This document shows positions 1-11,677 of a stretch of 64,000 bases of DNA, piece by piece. The notes under the pieces were generated by a model. The model searched no databases. It saw only the letters and a list, made by a program, of their open reading frames with translations, and was not told where the DNA came from. Each line of letters starts with the position of its first letter. Within the stretch, counting starts at the first letter, position 1. Position numbers and translations under genes: made by a program. The stretch is from Harmothoe impar (taxonomy: Eukaryota > Annelida > Polychaeta > Phyllodocida > Polynoidae). Where the stretch lies: positions 28,427,772 to 28,491,771 of the forward strand of contig OX381710.1 in the NCBI GenBank assembly GCA_947462335.1, in the 5' to 3' direction.

Positions 1-19
1 TGGTTTCAATGCAGATTAT

Positions 20-252
20 TAACCCTCTAAGGACGGCATCATGTCTTAATGCGTCATGTCCTTGGTCGCTATGATGCATGAATGCAGCCCTGGCAAGTAA
101 CGCACCAGTGCTGCATTCAAACATCATGCCGACCCTTCAGGGTTCAGACACTCCCGAAGGGTCGTTATGATGCACCAATGTATCCCTGACGAGTTTAACA
201 GCTAATAGCTGTTAAATGTCATCTTTTAGCGACAACCGTCCTTAAAAGGGTT
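20..252. mobile_element. Family A MITE-like element, copy 1
   Basis: The segment starts with TAACCCTCTAAGGACGGCAT and ends with the inverted counterpart (CCGTCCTTAAAAGGGTTA), so it has imperfect terminal inverted repeats about 18 bp long. The interior carries ATGATGCATGAATGCAG and CATCATGCCGACCC, which recur in the other copies in this window. TA flanks both ends if the element is taken to begin at ACCC, consistent with a TA target duplication. It has no open frame of note, so it would be non-autonomous. The transposase superfamily is not clear from the ends. Confidence 0.75.
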
Positions 253-614
253 ACTTAACAAATAACACATACGTGTATATGAGTTTGTTAAAGTTGAATG
301 CGAAAAAAGTATATATATGGCACCAATGAAAATATCAGCTTCTACTAATTTCCCATTAACATTGTTTCTATAGCGATTACATCATCAGTGCATCATACTA
401 TGTCCCGAAAAGATGGCTCATCACAGAATCAATAACGATCATTAAACCCACATCAGCTATCCGTCTGCTGCTGTTATCAATAACGACAATGTCAGAAGGC
501 TGTTGTAAACAATAACCAGCAATAATAGACGGCTTTGTAGCTCAACTCAACACGCGCTTGTGGTTTGGACACGTGCTGCAGTCTAATACCAGGAAATGGC
601 ACAATGCACCAAAT

Positions 615-838
615 GTCGTCTGCTTCGACAAGCCAAACTAGAGAATTGTCGTCTGCTTTTCAGCACTTGCTGACCTCTGTGACCTTGAGTACATGTAGTA
701 GTAGACGTAACCTTAGGCAGGTGAAGGGCAGACGACATACCAGACACTTCCTATTTGTCTGCCGGACCCAGACGCTCCAGGAAGAGACAAGAGTAATTCC
801 TCATTTTGGTGGAATCCCATTAATTCAATGTCGTCTGC
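615..838. promoter_or_regulatory. Cluster of four GTCGTCTGC motifs
   Basis: GTCGTCTGC occurs at 615-623, 648-656 and 830-838 on the plus strand and at 728-736 on the minus strand. The 5' flank is usually AAT or ATT. The same 9-mer recurs at 13295, 57965, 59575 and 59629. The role is unknown; it could be a factor-binding site or the relic of a repeat. Confidence 0.35.
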
Positions 839-2176
839 TGTAGTCTGGCTTTCCGAACGCATCCGTCTTTACGTCTCACCGGCGGCAATCGTAATAAGCC
901 GATTAGCCATGTTTTCTCTCGTTTATTTTTAAATCAATCAATACAAATTAGCCACACTGTAGCAACAATTCAAACAACGTCCTTCGAGCATTACAACAAC
1001 AGTTGAATGTCACTTTCATAGAGCTTTTCAAAACACCTTTTTTTCTGCCCAATCTGTTTTCCACATCTACTATTAAATAAGAAAAAAAACTCTCCATGAC
1101 TGAGCGGCTCTCCACTACAGCGTGTGGGGGCTTCATGGTGGGAGTTCAAAGATTGGCGAGTGAAGTGGACGCGGACAGGAAGAGGAAAACATGGGGTCAG
1201 GGCGACCAAATTAGGGATAACCGATGTAGGGGAAATGAAATCGGTGCAGGAAACGGGCAATCATTTGGACGTGATGGAGAGCCGGAAGTTATAGAGGGAA
1301 CGCCCGTTTTCCTGTCGACGATCGCCGCCGTAGAAATGTGGAGAGTGCGGGTGGTTGAGGGGGGGGGGCAGAGGAAGGGGGTGGGAGGGCAGGAGGTCAG
1401 GCAGAGAGATCGAGTAGGGACAATAGTGTGATGCAGGCGGAGTGGGGGAGTGGACTATCAGACATAGGAGGCATGGAGATGAAGAGTTGTAGGCATGCAG
1501 GACCACAGGAGGACCATGGAGCCACACCCTGGTACATGTAGATAATGGTCAGGGAGAGGTATACAAGTAGTAGATATGGTACATGTGAGTCGCTGTATAA
1601 GTGTTATGAGCCAAAGACAGGCTAGTTGTCCAAGGCGCCAGCCGATGATAATTATATATACCATAGTCCAAGGCGTATATGACTCATGCAGCTACGTGTA
1701 TCCATATCTGACTTATACCGTTAGTGTTTGGTTCAATGGCGATTGGTGTGTATGTTTCATAGACAGAAAGGTTCTTTTGTTATCCCAGCCAACTGTGCTA
1801 AATATATATGTATAAGGGTACATGTAACAGTGGTATAATCTGAAAAGAAGAGGCAGAAGAAAACATTTAAAGTATTGGATGGGATAGGGGAAGGGGGAGA
1901 TGGGTAAACATATATAGAGAGGGCGAGTTGATAAAAGGAGAGATTGGCAGAACATGCATGTGACAATAATGACTCGACACTGTGAAGCAGGGAAGTAGGC
2001 AGGAAGGGGACACCCGGGGGGACACGGGAATGGTGGGATATTGGGCGTCGGGGAATGAGGGAGTTGACAGGTCAGCCATTTACAGGACTGGGATTGCAGA
2101 CAGCAATATTCATTACGAGCCACAACAAGATGTCAGGTCAGGGTTGTAGGCTGGTGGGTGGTGGTGTGCCCCATGT

Positions 2177-2191
2177 GGGGGGGGGGGGGGG
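2177..2191 (+). repeat. Poly-G run (15 G)
   Basis: A homopolymer of 15 G lies in a G-rich neighbourhood. Similar runs of 12-18 G or C are found at about 18467, 18488, 23450, 31907, 39394, 39450, 40775, 43761, 56029 and 58472. They are length-polymorphic in most genomes and prone to assembly error. Confidence 0.9.
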
Positions 2192-5100
2192 TGATCACAG
2201 ATGCCTTATCACCAGTGTAAACCGCCGCCCTAGCCGACAGGATATTGGCAGGGCAGTGCCAGCCCAACCAGGGGCTGTTTTCGGGGGCCCCGGGGGGCTA
2301 ACCCCGACCCCCGGGAGACCTACGTCATTTGTTAGGGGGATGTCAGGGGTGTCCTCTATGTGAACCCCGTCAGGTCACCCCCTGCCCCCGGACAACAATG
2401 CTCCACCACTGACCCCCCGCCCACCTATCGCCATGCTTCATTGGTCATTGTCCGACCCACTCAATGCGTTGCCCCAACTCTGAGTGATCGCCACTACCAG
2501 TCGGATTCTGTATCCCCCACCTACCCATTCCCATCCTACATAGCGTGTACTATCTCGGTCCATTCACAGGACTACATCAGTGTAGTGTGTATAGAGTATA
2601 TCACAATGGTACAATAATGGGAGAACATTCCTGTCCACCTTCATACTTTTATTGATTGTTATCAGATAAAACTTATCTCCGTACGTATCGTATTACGTAC
2701 AGCATTACTGTACCGACCACCTTAATTTAAGAGATTTCATTGCGATGAGAAGAAATGCGAACTTGCCACCCCAGTCGCCACGACTCACTCTTAACACACG
2801 CACACACTAAACATACAGATCTCTGGTATTATGGAAGGCGACATTTTCTTTGTCGTGCGAATTTTACAAATTAATCATTTCTCATGAGCTGAACGAAAAT
2901 GGGGATGTTCTACCATAATTCGAATTTTTATCTCTTTGGACTACTGCGTGCAGAAGGACTGGGACTGTCAACTTTCAATCATAGCGAGAAAGGTATGCGA
3001 CAAAGTGTCATATCTCACATGGTCTTTGTTACAGGTTTGAATATCAAAAGAACCCTGGTCCCCACACTGTGACAGGGATAAATATTTCCAGGAATCGCTG
3101 CCCAGGATGTTACCTTTACTGTCAAATAACTATCAAATTGCCATCTACATAATGGTGTCTCGATCTGAGTGGAATCATTCCTATAATCCAACAGGGACTT
3201 CTTTTTTTACAGAAAGTGCAATAAGATAGTCAGACCACATATAAAAAGACTCTCCAGGCAGATACTGCATAATTCGTCCCTGCAGGCACCATCTTATGTG
3301 ACAAAAGTAGTCTGTCCAGGGGTACGTTCCTCAACTCATATTGTATCAGAACTTCTACTAATGTTTGTAATCCTTCAATAATAATGATACAAATACAATG
3401 TATACCAATTTACACCATGACATGCCTATATTATACCACAAAGTCTATTTTGTTGTGATAGAAATTGTAAACCCTCGTGTAAAGAGACAAAAAATTGTCA
3501 TCGGAAAACGTGACCATTGAATGAGAAACATCACCCAGGGTATTAACTTTTTGCAGGTGAGGTGGGTGTTATCTAAAACGTGCTTCACCTTGTCGTGTTT
3601 GAAAACAAACCGCACTTTGGGGGCCATATCTCCCACTGGACTATTTCCCATAGTTAACTGATAGCAATAGATTAATTCTAGCCCAAACCTGGAATTAAAT
3701 ACCATAAAGCTGAAAATTTCAGGAATGACTCGTCATTATATTAGGTTTGACCTCTTAAAAGTCCTGGAGTGTCCTGTGTGTGCTTCTATTGTTATATAAC
3801 AATGCGCTATACATATTTTGGAACGGTATACAGTGAAAAGCAGAAAATTGGCAGGAACTGGGTGGTCTGAAATTGGTGAGAACTTACCCCCATTTCGCTA
3901 TAGTGCCTGCAGGGAAAAGACCTATACTTATTTGATTTGTATTTTGTAGGTCGAATTTTCAAGCAGATTGCCATAAAAACTGCACATAGATTTAACGGCA
4001 ATCATGTTGTACCTACACCATTATATCGCCAGGTAGAGACGAGGACCTGCATTCAGCATGTGTAAAGTGGGATGGCTAATTCCGCCGCTGCACGCAAACA
4101 GTTCACTTTTTAGCAGAACATGACAGAACAGGAACAAAGGGCACCCATCCAACTACCCATGCATCAATGAACGGCCCGGATTTAGAATAGCTTCTTTTGT
4201 GGAGCTCTATTATTTTTTATAACCCGTGTTTCATATCCCATGTATTGTTTACATGCTAGCCATCTGTTATGTGATATGGTACTCACTTAACTAAGGGGAT
4301 TGTAAACATGATTTTTATTCTTCTGGTGTGGCTTTCCTTCTACACGTAACTATCAAACATATGATACTATTATTCAGATTATAGTTTAATCATTGCAGGC
4401 ATAACTTCTTTGTCATCTACTTAATGTTATAGCTATTCGTCCAACAATGAAACCGTAAAAATCCCATTTAAAACATGATTTCCGTGCTATTTCAGTTAAA
4501 GTGACCAAACATACAATGATGACCATATAGTCACGAGAAATAATGTGAAAGTGTCTGGTCAGAATCAAGACTCAAATATTAACATTTATCTTTTCTTTTT
4601 AAAAGAGCCGTCACGTTTAGCGTGAGCCTAAGTGAGCACATAGCCCACATGTAAAACCATACACTGACTATTTTAATTTTCTACTGTTCATATTTCACCT
4701 CTGCTGCGCTTTACTGCTTGAAACCAACCCATATTGATTAACATTGAATGATATCATCACAAAGCGTATCCATCAACAACATCATGTATAAGAGCACCTG
4801 TGTAAATGTGATATGTAAAAACGCATAGCTGTTTATACACATACACTGTTCGACATAAGTTATTGTTCTAATCACTTTAGAATAAACTGACACATACATT
4901 CATTACCTATATTTTCCCATTTCCTGAAATAAAGACCAATTATGACATGAAAGTGACCTCTATTTTGATTTGAAGAAAGACAAGGCCGAATAGTTTACTC
5001 AATATACAGTAAATGCAGTAAAAACACCAAGGATTAGCTGACATACCATCTTCAACGTGGTTCTGGGTCTGTTCCATGCATGTATGAAAATCGATAGTTG

Positions 5101-6594
5101 AAAGAAAATCGATTTCCAAGCACTCTGGGAAATAAAAACCAAAAGAAATCCTGCATTGCCGATATCATATACTACGGCTCCTTAAGAGAACTAAAGCATA
5201 TTTTAATGATAAAGTAGAGATCTTTTTTAAGGTTTGACCTGTGGTCATTTCGGGTGTTGGAGTCACCTTTGACCACACTCTTGCAGCCACCAGGCCATAT
5301 CAGCCATACTATACATCACTACTGCCCATCCCACGACTCCACCAATCGCACCTGGGATAGCCCCTTTCCGACGGTCCTGATACCCCAGCAGCTAAAGCCT
5401 AATAAAGTCCATGTTTTACGAGTTTGTACGGAGTGGCCTGGTCTTACCAGGTCAGCAACGATACACGCTTTCTAAGCAGCCCAGAAAAGAGGTGTAGAAG
5501 GAGGAGAGGCTGACTCGACACGGCGGCCAAGGTTATAGAGTGTGTCCATGTTTTGTCCAGCTTCAATTTTCAAAAACCATGTTTGCCTGCCTTAAATTAA
5601 GGTTGGTCACTACATGTTGCAATTGAACCCACAGTGCAGATCCCTGCGCATAAAGCCTTAAATGAATCAGATTAGAATCTTATTGCATATTGTATACAGA
5701 TACATATATTGGTTATCGGTACCCATACCCTCATAATGAATTGGACAATTTAAAGAAAAATTGATCATTAATCATCAATTGATAAATATTTGATATACAT
5801 GTATTAATAACTGGTATGTGTTGGCATTCTCTAACATCTGTTAGGTCCTTGAACCTGTGGATTTGTTAACAAACAAAGCACATTAGAAATATTATAAAAC
5901 TGACCATCTTACTTTTGAAAGAATCAAATGCATTTAATGAGAGCATTTTAAAAACAGATTCTACCTTCGATATGAAGGTGTTTATTTTCAAATTTGTCCA
6001 AAGAATTGGAAATGCTTTTATTTTTTAATGTTCCATAAAAGCAGCACGGAACATTTCTGGCTTCTTCATGGTTAAAGATAGCTACGTCAGAAAAATCCAG
6101 AAATTCTAAAGACTTTGACGAGTAGCGACCAACCTATTAAACTGCCAATCTTTCGTGCAATTGTGTCTGTTTCTCTCTGTCTCTGTCTGTCCTCCTATCT
6201 TCTTCATGTTCTTTCTCTGCCCCGTCGTTCATCCCGGCAACAACTGCATGCACCAGTATGTTACTTGTTAGTGATCTGGGTAACAATTGTTGGTTTATCA
6301 TTCATAAAACAGGGTATCAAGTCTCGTTTTGCTTTTTCCGTTAGACCTTCTACAAATGTATCAGACCCATACTGTTTCTAAAACACGCTGGTGGCTATTA
6401 CATTTGGTACAACAAGTAAATCCTTATATCTGCTAAGGCAAAATGTACACGCCTCTCTTTTCACATTGATATCCCTCCTCTCCCAACACATCTCACCAAG
6501 TCCTCGGTCCTGTTGCGGAGTACATATACTATGACTCGGGTCTCCTTTGAGAGCCTCGCATTCGTTTACTTCACTACTGACGTCACTGGGCGCG

Positions 6595-6608
6595 TCACTA
6601 GGGGGCAG
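6595..6608 (+). promoter_or_regulatory. CTCF-like binding motif
   Basis: TCACTAGGGGGCAG matches the bilaterian CTCF core CCASYAGRKGGCAS at every position but the first. It lies in a small CpG-bearing patch (ACTGGGCGCGTCACTAG and then GTGTCGCG). Motif match only; occupancy cannot be judged from sequence. Confidence 0.4.
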
Positions 6609-7875
6609 TGTCGCGTTGCCATGGTGACAATTCCAACAGACCTGTGTTGATGTGTCTGATCCACTTACACACAGCGTACAGGAGTGCACAGTTAGGGACT
6701 GGTGCATTTCTATATGTGGCCTAAATGCGTCTGTATATTATGGTCTATCTATAATCTATCTATCTATAATCCCTCCCTCTCTCTTTCTCTCTCAGGGAAA
6801 CCTCTGGTTATTCAAACTGCCACCCTCCTTTCCACGGGCCTTTATGCCATTACATAGGCATATAGTACAGAACCAAAGCATTCTCCCTAAGACGACATTG
6901 GCCTCCTACAGCTGGTTTACCAATTAAAATACACAATATCTATCCACAAGAAAACAGATCTAGGAGGGTATTGGTCATGTTTTCTTTTCCTGTTTAGTGC
7001 TTCTTGACGCACTGAGAACATCCCCTATACCATTTTCTTGACGTTCCTTGACATTCCTATTTGTATTAACTCTTTTTTCATCACCGCTTCCGCACATTCC
7101 AGAAAATTATATATTCCATGTCTACCTCCCGTTGCCCTACCTCTGTATATATCTCCTCAATACTCCGTTCCAAACTTCCAATCCTTCCCCACGACTGACC
7201 TCCTCCCTTCCTCAGCCCCTTCTCCCTATATGGCGCTGACCTAGAGCTAGCTCCCACCCACTGACCTTGTCCCTGCTTATTTGCTTGGCCTCCCCCCGAC
7301 CAGTCCCATGGGGGACGGCATCCCCGCCGGTTATCTGTAGCCAGCCCTTCCAAACTGCCCACAACCCTCAACCTCAATTTGCCTACCTGGCTCCATGCTT
7401 GGCCAGCTGAGCTCCCAGCTTAGAGACTAGCATGACCTGGGAGCCTAACCCATGTCAGTCCTCCTAGGGACATCTTCCATATCCTTCCATCTACGACTTG
7501 TCTTTTTTTGTCTCTCCCCCACCCCACCCCGCTCAACATTGTCAACCACTACTCCGTCAATGTCGAGAAACGCTTGGCTTCCTCTTTTAATCGTTGTATC
7601 TCCCCTTTTGTCATCGTTGATCATTTTTGACAGGCCGTCACGAGCTGCATTGTGACTTCTTTTGGAGATGCTTATTTAAAGCAATTACCTTATACAAGAA
7701 GGTGTGCCCTTTTGAATGATGCATCCATAGGATGGGGCACCAGTCATAGTGCACACTGCAAGAAGTTAGCACTGTACAAATACAGGCGGATTTGCAGGTA
7801 TACAGCAACTTCTGCTGCAGCTGAACTGCAAACATTACATACCATGACTAGTTGAACAGCTAGCACCCTTTACTA
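6609..7875. other. Non-coding stretch, pyrimidine-rich
   Basis: It contains TCTATC/CTCT-rich simple sequence at 6745-6795 and C/T-rich DNA at 7180-7560. No repeat family or gene was recognised. Overlapping open frames here come from the low stop-codon density of C-rich DNA. Confidence 0.55.
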
Positions 7876-8286
7876 AAGGTGTACTGATATTCGAAATGCT
7901 CGGGGCCTTAGTCTGTAGTGGCTATCCCAAGATAGTGGTAGGGACGTTGTTCAGTACTGACCAACTGATAAATGACTAATGCCTTGATCAAAAGGACTTA
8001 GCCTAAATACTCATAGAAATGGAAAGACTAAGATGAGTTGCTGCTCAGCACTGACCAACCTGACATCAACTAACCTCACACACAGAAAAGTGAGAGTCAT
8101 TGTCGCTAAAACTACCCTCACCTGAGGCACTGCCTGACTCTCAGGTGAGGGTAGTTTTAGCGACAATGACTCTCACTTTTCTGAGTGTGCTGTGTTGGTT
8201 GTATGGGGAGAATGACTAACTAGGTTAGTCACTATAGTGACTGAGTTGTCAGCCAGTATTGACTAAGGTCAGCATATCAGTGTGGA
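7876..8286. mobile_element. Foldback element with inner hairpin
   Basis: The outer ends are weakly inverted: GTGTACTGATAT near 7878 is mirrored by ATATCAGTGTGG near 8276, and CCTTAGTC is mirrored by GACTAAGG. The core at 8077-8189 is a near-perfect hairpin with 47-bp arms starting CACACAGAAAAGTGAGAG and a spacer of about 15 bp. The strong core with eroded ends suggests either an old foldback MITE or a young hairpin inside an older one. Confidence 0.6.
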
Positions 8287-8720
8287 GATTCGTCATGATC
8301 TGCTCTAAATAGACAGAAACTGCCATTGTATTCTTAGATAATTGTAACTACCAATTCAAATTCAATTGATATGCATGGAAATAACTTTACTGCACTTAAT
8401 CAACTGCAGCTAACGGATATGCCACGTTTCATAATGTAATGCTTTTAATTCTTAATGAATTTCGTTAATCTTATCGTCAACTTATTTCATTCTAAAATAA
8501 GATACCATCATAGTCCACATGAGTTTCCACATTGGATCTTTGTTTGATATCAATGCAATTGGCTGCAGTCGTATTTTTCATTGGATTGAGAAGAGATTGA
8601 TATTACACAGGTGTATTTCCCATAGTTACGAAATACAACTGTATTGTATTGCATTGCTCTATTGACCTAAAATTAGGTTAATTAAATCCGATTCATCACA
8701 ATGTACAAAAATCACTGTTA
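8287..8720. other. AT-rich non-coding stretch
   Basis: Unique AT-rich DNA with no gene or recognisable repeat. It ends at the TTA that forms the target duplication of the next element. Confidence 0.5.
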
Positions 8721-8940
8721 GGGAGTGATCATTTTTTTACAACAGGTGAGGGGTGGTGGGTTTGGGGGAAGGGGGGCAAACGAATTTGGACCCCTTGACC
8801 GGGGGGGGGGTGTAAAAAATTTAACCTGTTTTGAGCCAAACAGCCCGCGCATTTCTACGTCGATTTTGGACCCGTAAGGAGGGGAGTAAAATTTTTTGAA
8901 AAATCCACCTGCCCCCTGTTGTTAAAAAAAGATCACTCCC
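8721..8940. mobile_element. Family B MITE, PIF/Harbinger-like, copy 1
   Basis: The ends are GGGAGTGATCATTTTTTTAC and its inverted form, ending GATCACTCCC, flanked on both sides by TTA (8718-8720 and 8941-8943). A 3-bp TWA duplication is the hallmark of PIF/Harbinger transposition. The 220-bp interior alternates G runs with AAATTTTTT tracts and has no coding potential. It shares its ends and interior style with the copy at 10631. Confidence 0.8.
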
Positions 8941-8943
8941 TTA

Positions 8944-10141
8944 TGTCGAAAAGTACGGACATGTTTATTCTGTACAGAACATATGGACAAGTAATGCAAA
9001 GCTTTTTTCCTGAGCTACCCTTCAGACAAATTGAATAAGGTCAACATATTCCGGGCTTTGTATAACGTGACTGGAAGGGAACAATGTACATTTGTCCCCA
9101 AAGGATCGAGGCCTTGAGATGGAAACTGGAAAGCGATGGCATGAAACATGGGTTTGAGGGTATACCCCTTACCCAGCCCCAATCCCCTGGAGGAGGGAGC
9201 AGCTGGTCTAAGGCCAAATACCACACCCAAATATCCCATAGGACCAGGAGGAGGTGTGTAAAGGAGACAAGGGGGTGTGGGGGTAACAACAAACATTATG
9301 CCCCACGCGTAAACCTGGAGGAAAGAAGGCTACATAGGCTATTGCATGAGGAAGGGGGAGGGGGTGAAATGGCCATTGCTGTTGGTCAATGGCAATGGGA
9401 GGGGTGGGAGGGTGGTAGGGGTGGTAGGGAGGGTCAGCATCCCACCATGACCAACAGCCATTAGCCGCTATCTGCTGGTCTCCAGTGGACCATAAACAAC
9501 GCCCAACGACCAGTGACAAATCCCACAGTAATCTGGTCAATTTGAGCTAGGAAACCGGGGTTGGCCGTAGCCGGGGCCACCTCCGCCCACCCCGGTTATA
9601 GCCTGGTCCGGTATTGTCTGGTAAATCCCTGGTCTACACCCCCACCCCCACCCCATGCCGATCCGGGGTCATTTGGCTGTGTAGTGGACATGTCATTTAG
9701 AGTACCCGGCCTTGTTGTCAGATATCACATGTGTGTAGGCGTATCCTACTGACTGACAAACATTATCGTGTCATTGTGTATCGTTGTGTTTTTCAGGAGC
9801 TGTTTGCTGATACGTGTATTATGTAAGAATAACATCTCCGATGAAGGCACACTCTAGTTAATTGTCCTTGGCTATTTTTCAATGTACATGTAATACGCCT
9901 TTTGTGATATTTGAGGTTAGATATGTATGTGAGTTTAGAAATGATCAACAACAGATAATACTACTTCATATGAAGTATTGTCCTCATGTGTAATATTCTG
10001 CAATGTATAATCATTCGTTTTTGAGACAATCAGTGAAAAGTAGCTTCGTATGTTTAAAACTTCATCATTAGCCCAATACAGTTTTACCTACCTGAACCAG
10101 AGCCCCATTTGTGAGTAGCATATTACACGGAGGAGTGGCTA
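8944..10141. other. Non-coding stretch
   Basis: It is G-rich at 9180-9460 (GGGAGGGTGGTAGGGGTGG-like) and C-rich near 9580-9660, with no gene or repeat family recognised. The open frames on both strands here (up to 126 codons) are low-complexity Pro/Gly/Ser-type translations. Confidence 0.5.
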
Positions 10142-10308
10142 GCGCATCGTAGGAAAGGGACACACTCGCCAGGCAGAGATGCATTCATGCATCATTCCAA
10201 CCTTTGGTAATGCATCAGCTATCGACATGATGCATGAATGAATAGAACTATGTATTCATACACCATGGCGACAAAGGAAACATTAAAGTATTATGCGGTC
10301 CTTAGACT
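10142..10308 (-). mobile_element. Family A element, worn copy
   Basis: Read on the minus strand it begins near 10308 with a CTAAGGACCGCAT-like end and continues through TTTGTCGCCATGGTGTATGA, matching the order of motifs in the copy at 20-252 (CTTGGTCGCTATGATGCATGA). The far end is lost or truncated, so boundaries are approximate. Confidence 0.5.
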
Positions 10309-10383
10309 ACTTAGAGAATTTTCCTTTTCAAATGCGCTTTTAACATAGTCTCTGTTCTCATCTCTATATTGATGACTACACTT

Positions 10384-10612
10384 AACCCCTTCGTAACAGT
10401 TAGTAATTTAAATCACTACCCCTATGCCCCTTTCCCGCCATGGCAAATACCAGTAGATCAACAGTGCTGTTCTCATGTATCATGCCGACCCTGTATGGTT
10501 AATACACTAATGAGACTAGAGTGTTAGGCATGATACACTAACCCAATGTTGGAACCCTGTGTACATCATGACGATAAGCCGTGGGTCATTGATGATCATG
10601 TCGTCGTTAACT
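10384..10612 (+). mobile_element. Family A element, worn copy
   Basis: It starts near CTTAACCCCTTCGTAACAG and carries CAACAGTGCTG and ATCATGCCGACCCTG in the same order as copy 1. It ends near TTAACTTAAAGG. The termini are degraded, so this is a family call on the interior. It sits head-to-head with the minus-strand copy ending at 10308. Confidence 0.5.
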
Positions 10613-10630
10613 TAAAGGAAGTGTACTTTA

Positions 10631-10859
10631 GGGAGTGCTCATTTTTTAACAACAGGGGGGGGCGGTGAGATTTCGCGTGAAGCGCGCGAAATTTTTTCAA
10701 CCCCCCCCCTGCTAGAGGGGTCGAAATTTTTTGCCCCCCCCCCCGGCAGGCTGAAAATCGCTCGTATTCGCGCCCCTTTGTAGCATAGTAACGCGCGGGC
10801 TTTTTCCCTCAAAACAGGTTGAATTTTTTTCACCCCCCCCCAAAAAAATGAGCACTCCC
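10631..10859. mobile_element. Family B MITE, PIF/Harbinger-like, copy 2
   Basis: The ends GGGAGTGCTCATTTTTTAAC and inverted GAGCACTCCC are flanked by TTA at 10628-10630 and 10860-10862. The interior has C runs up to 11, repeated GAAATTTTTT tracts and a CGCG-rich patch (GCGCGCGAAA). It is 229 bp with no coding capacity, and is the same family as 8721-8940. Confidence 0.8.
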
Positions 10860-10862
10860 TTA

Positions 10863-11318
10863 TAACCATATAATATTATGCGCAGAAGCAGTTCTCATGG
10901 TTGCCAAGCAGGCGCAGAGGGTGTAGCATTTATAGGCAATGCACTACGAAAGGTCACATCTTTCTCTTCAAATAATAGTATTGGAAAATAGAGCATCTCA
11001 TTTCTGAAGCATATTTTGAATATCTTTCTGATTTTGCATGATAAGGGCCACACTGTACTATGTGACATAGGCTAGGTGCTGTTCCCAAGAATCTTACCAT
11101 GTGATATTGCATGAAATATGATATTATGTTTGGTGGTGACCAATATGATTTGTACTTGATTCATATGTTTGTACCAGCCACACCCACCGCCCACTACTAC
11201 CACCTGACTACACACACCTCTCCATCAAATTAACCCTATCATAATTATTTAAGAATCATGAAGCGTTATGTATTGCAATATCCGGCCTCTCCAGAATATA
11301 ATTAGATATTCTAGCATC
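10863..11318. other. Non-coding stretch between two MITEs
   Basis: Unique AT-rich DNA. No gene or repeat was recognised. Confidence 0.5.
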
Positions 11319-11321
11319 TTA

Positions 11322-11674
11322 GGTCACTCAAAAAAAGAGTTGTTTCTCATCACCATGTGCATCATAAAATCATGATTTGGAGAAAACTTTTTTTCTTATT
11401 ACATTTACAATGAAAAATATGTTAAAATTGGAAAAATATAGGTAAATCTGGTATCAAATTAAAGCTTATGCTGTCAGTAATTTGCAAATTTGTAACTTTT
11501 GCTGATCAATAAACTCTGAATTACTAAAATGTGAAAATCTATCACGAAAATCAAAATAAATATCACTATGTATTTAAGGCCCCAAGTTAAAAAAAAGATT
11601 TTTTGAATAATAAAAAAGCGCCTTCGTCATAATTTTCACTGCTTGGTGATGAGAAACAACTTTTTTGAGTGGCC
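11322..11674. mobile_element. Family C MITE, PIF/Harbinger-like, copy 1
   Basis: The left end GGTCACTCAAAAAAAGAG, followed by GTTTCTCATCACCA, is mirrored at the right by TGGTGATGAGAAAC and ending GAGTGGCC. TTA flanks both sides (11319-11321 and 11675-11677). The 353-bp interior is AT-rich and lacks a frame. It shares its ends with 49105-49465. Confidence 0.8.
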
Positions 11675-11677
11675 TTA

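Larger units (their letters stand above)
253..6594. other. Non-coding stretch, no gene seen
   Basis: No recognisable gene or repeat family was found. Notable points are a cluster of four GTCGTCTGC motifs at 615-838, G-rich low-complexity DNA at 1340-1450, a 15-base G run at 2177-2191, and a pyrimidine-rich stretch at 2380-2540. From about 2650 to 6100 the DNA is AT-richer unique sequence. Open frames are under about 140 codons, overlap on both strands and look random. Confidence 0.6.

Noticed and set aside
8077..8189. microRNA precursor
   Set aside because: The arms are nearly perfect over 47 bp and sit inside weaker outer inverted repeats, as expected of a foldback element rather than a microRNA hairpin.
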